Positions 1-7,117 of a stretch of DNA of 37,157 nucleotides are shown here, one piece after another. A model generated the notes under the pieces. That model had not been told where the DNA came from and made no database searches. It saw only the letters and a list, made by a program, of their open reading frames with translations. The translations under genes and the position numbers were made by a program. Numbering within the stretch: position 1 is the first letter of the stretch; the number at the start of each line of letters is the position of its first letter. Source of the stretch: Campylobacteraceae bacterium (GTDB lineage Bacteria; Campylobacterota; Campylobacteria; Campylobacterales; Sulfurovaceae); assembly GCA_027065045.1 (NCBI GenBank), contig JAMOOX010000099.1:1-37157 (forward strand), read 5' to 3'.

Positions 1-124
1 TTCTTTTTTCTCTAATTTGAGTATGTCTATTAATATTCTTTTTTCTTTTTTCTCTAATTTGAGTATGTCTATTAATATTCTTTTTTCTTTTTTCTCTAAT
101 TTGAGTATGTCTATTAATATTCTT
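1..124. repeat. 42-bp tandem repeat, about 3 copies, in frame
   Basis: The segment CTCTAATTTGAGTATG recurs at 10, 52 and 94, an exact 42-bp period, and copies are essentially identical. Because 42 is a multiple of 3 it adds 14 residues per unit to the partial gene on the minus strand. The array touches position 1, so the true copy number is not visible. Confidence 0.95.
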
Positions 125-1087
125 TTTATCTACTTCTAATTGTTTTATCATTTTATTTTTATCAATTAAAGATTTTATATTTATAATTTTATCTATAAAT
201 TCTCTAATATCTTGATGTAAATTATATGAAAATACTTTTAGTAATGTTTTGTTGTCAATATCTTGAATAATATCTTCTTCATTAAATAATATAATTTTAT
301 CATTATAATCAACATAGTTTTTATTTTGTAGATAATTTTCAAGAATAGTATAATAAAAATCTAAATCATTTGAAGCTAAATTATCTTTATCAAAGATATT
401 CATTTTAAATAAAGTATTTGAAATAAAATCTACACTTTTTTGTGTTTTTGATTTAGATTTATATTGTATATTAATTGACTCATTTTCATTTAATTTATTT
501 AGTTCTTCTATTGTAAGGTATCTAGTAGCCAAAATATCTTTATCTATGATAGAGTTAAATATATGAAATAGTTTAATTTTTTCTTTATTACTAATCATAG
601 CCATATCTTTACTATCAATTAAAGGTATTTGCAAATTATAATTTATAGGTATATCTTTTTCAATTTCATTAAACTCAAAATAAAATGAGATTGAAACTTT
701 ATTTTTTAAAAAATTATCTATTATAATTTTTAATCTTTTAGGAGATATTATTTTATAACTTTTTTTATTTTCTAATTTATTTAGAGATGAGAAACTAGTT
801 AATCTTTTAAGAGAGGATTTAATACTTTTTTTAGAAAAAAGAAAATTATTATTTTGGATAGTTTGTATTAATTCAGATGATAAAAAATATCTATTGATTT
901 CAAAAGGTGGTTGAGTTTGATTTAAAAGTTTAATATATTGAAATATAAGTTTATCATTTTCTCTTGTAAGTTCTTGATATAAACTAAAGATAACTTTTTT
1001 ATTTCGTATAAATGGGGATAATTTATCTCTATTTTGTTGTATCTCTATTTGAATTTTATCATCAAATAAAATATAAACTAATCTCAT
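1..1087 (-). CDS. Unrecognised protein downstream of radical SAM maturase, C-terminus off window
   Basis: An open frame of 362 codons runs from an ATG at 1087 to the window edge with no stop, so the gene is 3'-partial. It starts 1 nt after the maturase stop, which implies translational coupling and a shared role in the peptide locus. The protein is Lys/Asn/Ile-rich and has no signal peptide, membrane segment or motif I can name. The last 40 or so residues seen are a 14-residue basic repeat (unit KKNINRHTQIREKR) present three times, encoded by a 42-bp tandem repeat. It could be a peptidase, transporter accessory or regulator of the RiPP locus, but no function can be assigned. Confidence 0.8.
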   Translation of the reverse strand, partial: MRLVYILFDDKIQIEIQQNRDKLSPFIRNKKVIFSLYQELTRENDKLIFQYIKLLNQTQPPFEINRYFLSSELIQTIQNNNFLFSKKSIKSSLKRLTSFSSLNKLENKKSYKIISPKRLKIIIDNFLKNKVSISFYFEFNEIEKDIPINYNLQIPLIDSKDMAMISNKEKIKLFHIFNSIIDKDILATRYLTIEELNKLNENESINIQYKSKSKTQKSVDFISNTLFKMNIFDKDNLASNDLDFYYTILENYLQNKNYVDYNDKIILFNEEDIIQDIDNKTLLKVFSYNLHQDIREFIDKIINIKSLIDKNKMIKQLEVDKKNINRHTQIREKRKKNINRHTQIREKRKKNINRHTQIREKR

Positions 1088-1088
1088 T

Positions 1089-2426
1089 TTAATCTACTTG
1101 ATATGTGTATTTTATGCTACCTATCATCTTTTCATAAATACTATTTTTATACTCAGTTGTACAGTCAATTTTAATTAATGGTTGTAGTTCTTTAATTTCT
1201 GCTTGTTTCCCTGCAAAATGGTACTCATCAATACGACACCCTCCACCACAAATATATTTTAGTTCACAACTCATACAAGGCATAACATTATCTACGCTTG
1301 ACCATTCATAATAATAATTTGCTTTATTAATTATAGTTTTGAAATCATCTTTATTTGTAGCAATAGGTTCTATATCTTCAACTCTATTACATAAGAAAAA
1401 TTTACCATCACTTGATATAGAGATACCACCATAACCACAATTTTTTAAGCCTGTTCCTATCTCCATATTATGAATAAAATTTCTAATTTCAGCATCAGGA
1501 TATAAACTATTTGCCAATTTTCTTGTAATTGTAGAATATTCTTTAGCTTTATCTTGAATAAGTGCTTGTACTTTTCTACCAGTAATTAACTTTTGAGAAA
1601 TTTTAAAATATAAATACTCACTTTGTAGTTCATTTAAGAGTTGTTTAGCAAAATTAATATATGTTTTTTCTATCTCTTTTACATTCTCAAGAGTTGGTGT
1701 AGTAGCAATAACAGTTTTTACTCCAGCTTTTACAAATAATTTAACATTATCTAATGCTTGATTAAAATTTCCCTTACCTCTAATTATAGAATTTAACTCT
1801 TCATCTGTTCCATCTAAACTAATTTGAACTTCATCTATATACAGTTTACTTTTCTCTATTTTATCTTTATCCCAAAGAACACCATTTGTTAAAAGTGTAA
1901 CTGACATATTACTCTCTTTTGCAAACTTTACGATATCAAACCATTCTTTATATTGTAAAATTTCACCACCTGTAAATGTAATTGCTGTAATTCCATTATC
2001 TTGTGCATTTTTTATAATTTTAAACCATTCTTCTTTTGCTAATTCATTAATTTTAGGTTTACCTGAATACATATAACAATGAGTACAAGCTAAATTACAA
2101 TCATTTGTAAGATAAATATACAATCCCTCATTATGTGGTGCATTGAATTTTACAGTTTGAGTAGATATAAAGTTTCTATCAATAATTTGACTTATAACAA
2201 AATTAAAATCTTCTTCACTATTTGAAAGTTTTGCAACTTTACCTAATGTATACTTCTCATATAAAAGTCCAAATATTTTTTCTTGTTCTTCATTGAATAA
2301 TCCTATCCAATTTGCAGTATTTTGTGAAATGACTAATAAATAATTATTAATTTTATTATAAAACAAATTTTGTGGTAAATCTAAAACTGTATCTTCTGTT
2401 AATTCTATTTCTAAGCTTTCTTCCAT
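1089..2426 (-). CDS. Radical SAM/SPASM peptide maturase
   Basis: A 445-residue radical SAM enzyme that probably modifies the small peptide encoded just upstream. The 4Fe-4S cluster motif CxxxCxxC is at C110, C114 and C117, followed by the SAM-binding GGE motif (FTGGEIL, about residues 151-157). The C-terminal SPASM domain shows C330, C346, C384, C387, C393, C397 and C422, enough for two auxiliary clusters. Residues 1-95 look like a PqqD/RRE-type peptide-recognition region (inference from position and size). This layout is typical of RiPP maturases that form thioether or C-C crosslinks. The chemistry here is unknown. It is cotranscribed with the precursor gene and the gene that follows. Confidence 0.9.
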   Translation of the reverse strand: MEESLEIELTEDTVLDLPQNLFYNKINNYLLVISQNTANWIGLFNEEQEKIFGLLYEKYTLGKVAKLSNSEEDFNFVISQIIDRNFISTQTVKFNAPHNEGLYIYLTNDCNLACTHCYMYSGKPKINELAKEEWFKIIKNAQDNGITAITFTGGEILQYKEWFDIVKFAKESNMSVTLLTNGVLWDKDKIEKSKLYIDEVQISLDGTDEELNSIIRGKGNFNQALDNVKLFVKAGVKTVIATTPTLENVKEIEKTYINFAKQLLNELQSEYLYFKISQKLITGRKVQALIQDKAKEYSTITRKLANSLYPDAEIRNFIHNMEIGTGLKNCGYGGISISSDGKFFLCNRVEDIEPIATNKDDFKTIINKANYYYEWSSVDNVMPCMSCELKYICGGGCRIDEYHFAGKQAEIKELQPLIKIDCTTEYKNSIYEKMIGSIKYTYQVD

Positions 2427-2453
2427 TAAATATTTCTCTTTTTATAATTTAAT

Positions 2454-2479
2454 TAGATAGTGAAACAAATCACTATCTA
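2454..2479 (-). terminator. Intercistronic hairpin between precursor and maturase
   Basis: A perfect 10-bp inverted repeat (TAGATAGTGA / TCACTATCTA) with a 6-nt loop lies in the leader between the precursor stop and the maturase start. Hairpins in this place in RiPP operons commonly act as partial terminators or RNA-stability elements giving more precursor than maturase mRNA. That role is inferred here. Confidence 0.5.
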
Positions 2480-2500
2480 TTTGTTTTGATCAAAACAAAT
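2479..2500. promoter_or_regulatory. 22-bp perfect palindrome after precursor gene
   Basis: Positions 2479-2500 form a perfect 22-bp palindrome centred on TTTTGATCAAAA. It abuts the next hairpin, sharing one base, and begins 4 bases after the precursor stop codon. It could be a second stem of a terminator/attenuator on the minus-strand transcript or an operator for a dimeric regulator. Sequence alone does not decide between them. Confidence 0.5.
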
Positions 2501-2503
2501 TTT

Positions 2504-2605
2504 TTAGTTATTATTTACACTACAACTTTTAAAACAATATAACGAACCTATTCTTGTATCATCTTTAATTATTTTTTTTGTAATTTTAAAAACTATTTTT
2601 TTCAT
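2504..2605 (-). CDS. Putative RiPP precursor peptide, 33 aa
   Basis: A 33-residue ORF (ATG at 2605, TAA at 2504) directly upstream of the radical SAM maturase. A near-perfect Shine-Dalgarno AAGGAGG at 2615-2621 sits 9 nt from the ATG, far stronger than most sites in this window. The N-terminal half is a Lys/Ile-rich leader (MKKIVFKITKKIIKDD). The C-terminal part, TRIGSLYCFKSCSVNNN, carries two cysteines (C24, C28) and ends in an Asn run, as expected for a core peptide to be crosslinked. Location, size, leader/core layout and RBS all support a RiPP precursor. I do not recognise the family. Core boundary and modification are unknown. Confidence 0.75.
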   Translation of the reverse strand: MKKIVFKITKKIIKDDTRIGSLYCFKSCSVNNN

Positions 2606-2614
2606 ATAACAGTA

Positions 2615-2621
2615 CCTCCTT
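2615..2621 (-). promoter_or_regulatory. Strong Shine-Dalgarno of precursor peptide
   Basis: AAGGAGG on the minus strand, 9 nt from the ATG at 2605. It decides the start of the short precursor gene and suggests high translation. Confidence 0.8.
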
Positions 2622-2651
2622 CATAAGATAAATATATTTTATATAAATAAC

Positions 2652-2700
2652 CTTAAAATAAAATAAATAAAAAGCTTAAAATAAAATAAATAAAAAGCTT
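2652..2700. repeat. 23-bp tandem direct repeat, two copies
   Basis: A perfect 23-bp unit beginning CTTAAAATAAAATAAATAAA occupies 2652-2674 and 2675-2697, followed by the first 3 bases of a third. It lies just upstream of the precursor gene, where an AT-rich UP-like promoter element would sit, and just after the stop of the Rpn remnant. Confidence 0.9.
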
Positions 2701-2941
2701 AAATATTTAAATTTACAACCTCTTCAACACTTAATCCTGTAATATCTGATATTACTTCTATATCCAAATCTTTTTTTAATGATTTTATGGCTATTTCTAT
2801 CTGTTTATTCCTTTCACCATCAAGTCTAGCTGTTTCAAGTTCATTTATTCTTTTTCCCTCTTGGATAGATATATAATCATAAACTTCTAACTCTTTAATA
2901 GTCTTAAATGCTATATCATTTTTGGGGTCAGCAAATTTCAT
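2699..2941 (-). pseudogene. Rpn/PD-(D/E)XK nuclease-family transposase remnant, internal deletion
   Basis: The 80-residue frame starts at the ATG at 2941, preceded by AAGGA; an in-frame ATG at 2983 gives an extension unlike the family. It opens with the family's N-terminal signature MKFADPKNDIAFK, then jumps to the charged helical C-terminal tail that ends SLKKDLDIEVISDITGLSVEE. The catalytic PD-(D/E)XK core of the full-length protein (about 280-330 residues) is missing. It is an internally deleted remnant of an Rpn/PDDEXK_2 gene. A second, differently truncated remnant lies at 36378-36542. Confidence 0.75.
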
Positions 2942-2990
2942 ATTAATCCTTAGTATATAATGATTATTATATCTTAAATACAATTAAGAG

Positions 2991-3905
2991 TTATTTAAAC
3001 CTAAATACCCTTAATTTTGCACTTCTACTTCTTGGATTGATTTTTAGTTCATCTTTTGAGGCGATAAGTGGTTTTTTAGTGATAGTTTTGCCTAAATCAT
3101 TATCTTTGCTACAAGTACATCTAATTGCATGGGCATCACATATACATTTTGTCATCCATTTTTTAAATCTATTTTTAACTAATCTATCTTCTAATGAATG
3201 AAATGTAATAAGTGCTATAATTGCTCCTGATGGGGTGGATTGTTCTAGGGTGTCTAATAGTAGTTCTATCTCTTGGAGTTCTCTATTTACCTCTATTCTA
3301 ATGGCTTGAAACATTAGGGTTGCTGGGTGGATTTTGCCTCCACGGTATAGATTATCTAGGGCTATTTGAGAAAGTTCTTTGGCTGTGCTAATCTCTTTTG
3401 AGGCTCTTGTTTGGATAATGGCACTTGCTAGTTTTTTATAGGCTTTTATCTCTCCATAGTGATTAAACATATACTCTAATTTCTCTTGTGAGTAGTTATT
3501 TACTATATCTTTGGCAGTGATTTCTTCATCTCTATCCATTCTCATATCTAATACATCACTATCAAATCCAAAACCTCTATCTAGTTTATCTAATTGAAGT
3601 GATGATACACCAAAATCAGCTAATACTCCTTTGATTGGTTGTTCTTTGAGAGATGGTAGAATATCTGAGAATTTACCTTTATATAGGGTGGAGCGATTGC
3701 TATATGGAGATAATCTCTCTTTGGAGAAGTTTAATGCTTCTATATCTCTATCAATGCCGATATGATTTATATTTGAATGGTTTTTGAGTATCTCAGAGCT
3801 ATGTCCTCCATAACCTAGAGTACAATCTACAAAATATCCATTATCTAAATCTTTGAAAGAGTCTAATACTTCATTTAATAATACGGGGATATGTGGGGTT
3901 TTCAT
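2991..3905 (-). CDS. rsmH: 16S rRNA m4C1402 N4-methyltransferase RsmH
   Basis: The 304-residue RsmH/MraW protein uses SAM to N4-methylate C1402 in the decoding centre of 16S rRNA. Typical features are the N-terminal HIPVLLNEVL, the SAM-binding loop VDCTLGYGGHS (about residues 28-38), FGVSSLQLD (about 98-106), RGFGFDSDVLDMRMD and the C-terminal SLEDRLVKNRFKKW and RSRSAKLRVF. Length matches the family. It is read divergently from the LysR-like gene at 4043, and is not next to division-cluster genes here. Confidence 0.97.
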   Translation of the reverse strand: MKTPHIPVLLNEVLDSFKDLDNGYFVDCTLGYGGHSSEILKNHSNINHIGIDRDIEALNFSKERLSPYSNRSTLYKGKFSDILPSLKEQPIKGVLADFGVSSLQLDKLDRGFGFDSDVLDMRMDRDEEITAKDIVNNYSQEKLEYMFNHYGEIKAYKKLASAIIQTRASKEISTAKELSQIALDNLYRGGKIHPATLMFQAIRIEVNRELQEIELLLDTLEQSTPSGAIIALITFHSLEDRLVKNRFKKWMTKCICDAHAIRCTCSKDNDLGKTITKKPLIASKDELKINPRSRSAKLRVFRFK

Positions 3906-4042
3906 TTTTTACCTTATTTATAACTTTAAGGGTATAGTATCATAAATTATCTTGGGTTATAGAGTAATATATATATTTAACTCAACTATAATAAGCCATT
4001 AGATATAATTATAAATTATTATATTTATAAGGAATTTAGATA

Positions 4043-4666
4043 ATGAAAGATAGTTTTACTTTAGCAACATCATATACAATAGGTTCTCATATCTTACCAG
4101 GTGAGCCTTTAGAAAATATTCAAAATAGAATAGGTTGTAGTATATCTCTTAAAACAAAAACTTGTAAAGAGATAGTCAAAGGAATTGCATCAAAAGAGAT
4201 ACAGTTAGGATTAATAGAGTCTCCTATATTTGATGAGAATTTGATTTATAGAGAGTGGATGCAAGATGAGTTGGTGGTTTGTTCTAAAGAGCCTTTTGAA
4301 CAATCTTTAGATAGAGATATAATATCTAATACACATTTAGTATGTCGTGCAAAAGTATCTCCAACAAGAGAATTAATTACAGATTTATTAGATGATTTAG
4401 ATTTATCATATCAAAGCTTTAAATCTCTTTTTCAAGTAGATAATCCTACTACACTTATTCAAAATATTAAATACTCCAAGCCAAATAGTAATAGAGTAGC
4501 AATTCTTTCTAAACTTGCTATTGAAGATGAGTTAAAAAAGGGTGAGCTTTATGCTACAAGAATATATGATATACCTATGATTAGAAAATTTTATGTAGTT
4601 TATGACAAAGATTTCAATGGTGCTAAATATATAGATGATATTGTTGATTACCTACAAAATAGTTAA
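4043..4666 (+). CDS. LysR-type substrate-binding domain protein without HTH
   Basis: The 207-residue protein resembles the effector-binding (periplasmic-binding-protein-like) half of LysR-type regulators: an early strand-loop (TLATSYTIGSHILP), ...GIASKEIQLGLIESPI, then ELVVCSK and a late AILSKLAIEDELKKGEL region. There is no N-terminal winged helix, and the upstream 137 bp hold no in-frame HTH. AAGGA precedes the ATG at 4043, so the start is convincing. Similar stand-alone domains occur in Campylobacterota. It cannot bind DNA by itself in the LysR manner, so it may be a ligand-sensing partner or a decayed regulator. Confidence 0.75.
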   Translation: MKDSFTLATSYTIGSHILPGEPLENIQNRIGCSISLKTKTCKEIVKGIASKEIQLGLIESPIFDENLIYREWMQDELVVCSKEPFEQSLDRDIISNTHLVCRAKVSPTRELITDLLDDLDLSYQSFKSLFQVDNPTTLIQNIKYSKPNSNRVAILSKLAIEDELKKGELYATRIYDIPMIRKFYVVYDKDFNGAKYIDDIVDYLQNS

Positions 4667-4671
4667 TTAAT

Positions 4672-4698
4672 ATTTGGTGGAGGAGAATACCACCAAAT
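4672..4698 (+). terminator. Hairpin terminator after LysR-like gene
   Basis: A 9-bp perfect stem (ATTTGGTGG / CCACCAAAT) with a 9-nt loop starts 5 nt after the stop codon and is followed by TTATTATAT, a weak U-tract. Confidence 0.6.
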
Positions 4699-4790
4699 TA
4701 TTATATAAACAATAATCTAAATAAAATTAATGTAATATTTATATTGAAGGGAAAAATTTATATAGTTTATAAAATGGGAATGTATATTAG

Positions 4791-4865
4791 TGGTGACCCC
4801 TAGGAGACTCGAACTCCTGTAACATGGATGAAAACCATGGATCCTAACCACTAGACGAAGGGGCC
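4791..4865 (-). tRNA. tRNA-Glu (TTC)
   Basis: The reverse complement folds as a tRNA. Acceptor GGCCCCT pairs with AGGGGTC, then discriminator A and an encoded CCA. The anticodon arm is CATGG-TTTTCAT-CCATG with anticodon TTC. The T-arm contains GTTCGAGTC. It is identical to the next tRNA at 4899-4973. Confidence 0.95.
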
Positions 4866-4898
4866 ACTAATAAAAATAAGTTACACACAAATCAAAAG

Positions 4899-4973
4899 TG
4901 GTGACCCCTAGGAGACTCGAACTCCTGTAACATGGATGAAAACCATGGATCCTAACCACTAGACGAAGGGGCC
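4899..4973 (-). tRNA. tRNA-Glu (TTC), second identical copy
   Basis: The sequence is identical to 4791-4865, including the encoded CCA. The copies are 33 nt apart, and this one is nearer the shared promoter at 4994-4999, so it is the first gene of a two-tRNA transcript. Confidence 0.95.
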
Positions 4974-4993
4974 ACTATTGTTTGGTGAGTGCC

Positions 4994-4999
4994 ATTATA
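4994..4999 (-). promoter_or_regulatory. -10 box (TATAAT) of the tRNA-Glu pair
   Basis: A consensus TATAAT on the minus strand lies 20 nt upstream of the first tRNA, with a GC-rich discriminator (GGCACTCACC) as expected for a stable-RNA promoter. The -35 region is not clear. Confidence 0.6.
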
Positions 5000-5153
5000 T
5001 CGGGTTAAACTTAAAATAAACTTAAATATCATAAAATTTATAAAATATTTCAAATAAATCATAAAATATTAAATTAAAACTTGTCAATCATTCAGTAAAG
5101 AGTTAATCATAATCTGATAATATTCCAATAACTTTAAATAAAAAAGGATTAAA

Positions 5154-5681
5154 ATGATTAAGAAATTATTAATTGCTATTGTATTGATAGCTATTATTGG
5201 GATAGGTGGAGTTTTTTATATGAACTCTAAAGATAATTATGATGCTACTAAATATAGTGCAAATGCAGATAATGGTTTAAAAGTTGGTTCGTTTATTACT
5301 TTTACTCTTCCTGACCAATTTGATAAATCACACTCTTTAGATAGTAGTATCAAAAAATTAGTTGTAGTTTTTACCAAAGAGAATGGGCATTTAGCAAATG
5401 AGTTTATCTCATCTCAACCAAAAGGGTTTATGAAATCTAAAAATGCTCTATTGATAGCTGATATTAGTAAGATGCCTGTAGTAATTAGAAATACATTTGC
5501 TCTTCCCTCTCTTCAAAAAAGTGATTATCCAACAGCTCTTATTTATGATGAGAAATTATCATCTGTATTTAAAAATAGTGAAAAAGAGAAAGAGATACAC
5601 TTAATTCAATTAGAGAATAATAGATTAAAAAATATTAGTTATACAACTGATGTTAAAGATATAGAGAAGTTTCTTAAATGA
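5154..5681 (+). CDS. Membrane-anchored thioredoxin-fold-like hypothetical protein
   Basis: The 175-residue protein has an N-terminal membrane anchor (about residues 4-23, LLIAIVLIAIIGIGGVFYM) and a soluble, probably periplasmic domain. The pattern VGSFITFTLPDQFDKSHSLD... followed by KKLVVVFTKENG resembles the entry of thioredoxin/peroxiredoxin-like or YtfJ-like folds, but no CxxC active site is present, so redox function is unlikely. Its TGA overlaps the ATG of the next gene by 4 nt (ATGA), so it is translationally coupled to an outer-membrane barrel-like protein and may help its assembly or function. Function is inferred only. Confidence 0.7.
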   Translation: MIKKLLIAIVLIAIIGIGGVFYMNSKDNYDATKYSANADNGLKVGSFITFTLPDQFDKSHSLDSSIKKLVVVFTKENGHLANEFISSQPKGFMKSKNALLIADISKMPVVIRNTFALPSLQKSDYPTALIYDEKLSSVFKNSEKEKEIHLIQLENNRLKNISYTTDVKDIEKFLK

Positions 5682-6466
5682 AAAAGATAATATTGGTAGT
5701 ATTAACTACTCTATCTTTAAATGCCACTGATTTGGTAGTTGATATTGCTAAAAATACTCTTATGACATCTCAAAAATCATTTGAATCAGGTTCTCATGAT
5801 ATAGAGGTAGATAGTGAAAATAAAGCTCTTTTTGTAGCATTTAGATATAATCTTGATAGTAGTAGTAATATTAACTATTTTTTGAGTAGTAGTGTAGGAT
5901 TAAGTGAATATACTAATAATATTAATGGTTTAAATATTAAATCAAATGTGATAAATATAGGTGGAGGGGCTAGATTAAAATTAAATAAAAGCTCCTATAT
6001 CTCTCTAAATAGTGGTATTACATACTCTGATATATCTACTAATATTACAAATGATTTAGACGCTCTTACATATCAAATAGATATAAAATATGATTATGAG
6101 ACTACTATTAATGATTATGAGGCATATTTGACTCTATTTAGTGGATATTACTATACAAAAGTAGATGATTTGGCAGTTGATAACTCATCATCAATACTAT
6201 CTCATATCAAAGTGGGCGTATATTCTCCTGAGTTGATACAATTAGCTAATCTACCATTTAAAGTAGAACTATATGCACAAGAGACATTTTTGGGCAAAGA
6301 TATATCAGATAATTTAGATATGAGTAATTTTACAACTATAGGAATGGCATTTCATCTATATACTAATACTATTGTACCTTTAGTAGATAATATTTATCTT
6401 GATATAAATTATGTAACAGGTGATAATATTGATGGATTACATATAGGTTTAGCACTATCATTTTAG
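5678..6466 (+). CDS. Outer-membrane beta-barrel-like protein
   Basis: The 262-residue protein begins with a short signal peptide (MKKIILVVLTTLSLNATDLV, cleavage probably after NA). It is made of alternating Ser/Asn/Tyr-rich amphipathic strands and ends in LHIGLALSF, a terminal Phe signature typical of outer-membrane barrels. It starts within the stop of the upstream anchored protein. Family is not recognised. It may belong to the same functional set as the next gene. Confidence 0.7.
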   Translation: MKKIILVVLTTLSLNATDLVVDIAKNTLMTSQKSFESGSHDIEVDSENKALFVAFRYNLDSSSNINYFLSSSVGLSEYTNNINGLNIKSNVINIGGGARLKLNKSSYISLNSGITYSDISTNITNDLDALTYQIDIKYDYETTINDYEAYLTLFSGYYYTKVDDLAVDNSSSILSHIKVGVYSPELIQLANLPFKVELYAQETFLGKDISDNLDMSNFTTIGMAFHLYTNTIVPLVDNIYLDINYVTGDNIDGLHIGLALSF

Positions 6467-6508
6467 ATAAAGTATGATATAATATCAAAAAATATGAAAG
6501 GTCTTATT

Positions 6509-7084
6509 ATGTTTAATAAAAAATCCATATTAATTATATCAATTTTATCAACTCTACTTCTTGCAAAAGATACAATAGGTTTCAATGTAAATAGTGAAAG
6601 TGTAGAGATAGAGTCTCATACAGATGTTACAGGATATATTCAAACTAGTGATGATGGTACAAAGTTCAAGATAGATACAAGCTATTTAAATACAACTTAT
6701 AGCTATCTATTTGGTGCAGGATTTAGTGCTAATGGTAGCGTAAAAGAGTTGGAGGGGTTAGAGGTATCTATTGGGGCAAAGTTTATAATGAGTGATAATA
6801 AACAAAAGAGTTTTTTTGCTATTCCTTTGATGGCTACAGCTAAATATAAACTTCCAATTGATGATTTACCTCAATCATTTATATCTGCTCAACTTCTATA
6901 TGCACCATCATCTCTAAGCTTTTCTGATGCTTCATCATATAGTGAGCTTCGTGTTCAAGCTGATGTAGATGTAATAGATAATATTTCAATATTTTCAGGA
7001 TATAGAACGATTGATACAGATTATCAAAACTATGATAAGAGTTTGGATAAATCTATATATGGTGGATTAAAACTAGCCTTTTAA
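6509..7084 (+). CDS. Small outer-membrane barrel-like protein (YfaZ-like?)
   Basis: The 191-residue form starts at the ATG at 6509, where AAAGG precedes it and a clean signal peptide follows (MFNKKSILIISILSTLLLAK). An ATG 15 nt upstream is possible but less well placed. The mature part has alternating strands (LFGAGFSANGSV, LEVSIGAKFIM, FIPLMATAKYKL) and ends KLAF with terminal Phe. The pattern is like small YfaZ-type porin-like proteins, but the assignment is tentative. It is 28 nt or more downstream of the preceding barrel gene and likely in the same transcript. Confidence 0.65.
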   Translation: MFNKKSILIISILSTLLLAKDTIGFNVNSESVEIESHTDVTGYIQTSDDGTKFKIDTSYLNTTYSYLFGAGFSANGSVKELEGLEVSIGAKFIMSDNKQKSFFAIPLMATAKYKLPIDDLPQSFISAQLLYAPSSLSFSDASSYSELRVQADVDVIDNISIFSGYRTIDTDYQNYDKSLDKSIYGGLKLAF

Positions 7085-7089
7085 AACTA

Positions 7090-7117
7090 TTCAAGCTTGG
7101 ATTAATCCAAACTTGAA
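7090..7117. terminator. Bidirectional terminator between barrel gene and histidine kinase
   Basis: An inverted repeat with TTCAAG / CTTGAA outer arms, a one-base mismatch and the inner palindrome TTGGATTAATCCAA lies between two convergent genes. Its right side encodes the last codons and stop of the kinase. Confidence 0.6.

Noticed and set aside
1-124. Possible CRISPR array
   Set aside because: The 42-bp copies are contiguous and identical with no unique spacers, and lie in frame within a coding region.
2699-2983. Rpn remnant start at 2983
   Set aside because: The ATG at 2941 has AAGGA and begins the family signature MKFADPKND; the upstream extension is unlike any member.
4791-4973. tRNA genes as attachment sites of an integrated element
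   Set aside because: The two tRNA-Glu genes are complete and adjacent, and no integrase or element lies beside them; they are a simple duplication.
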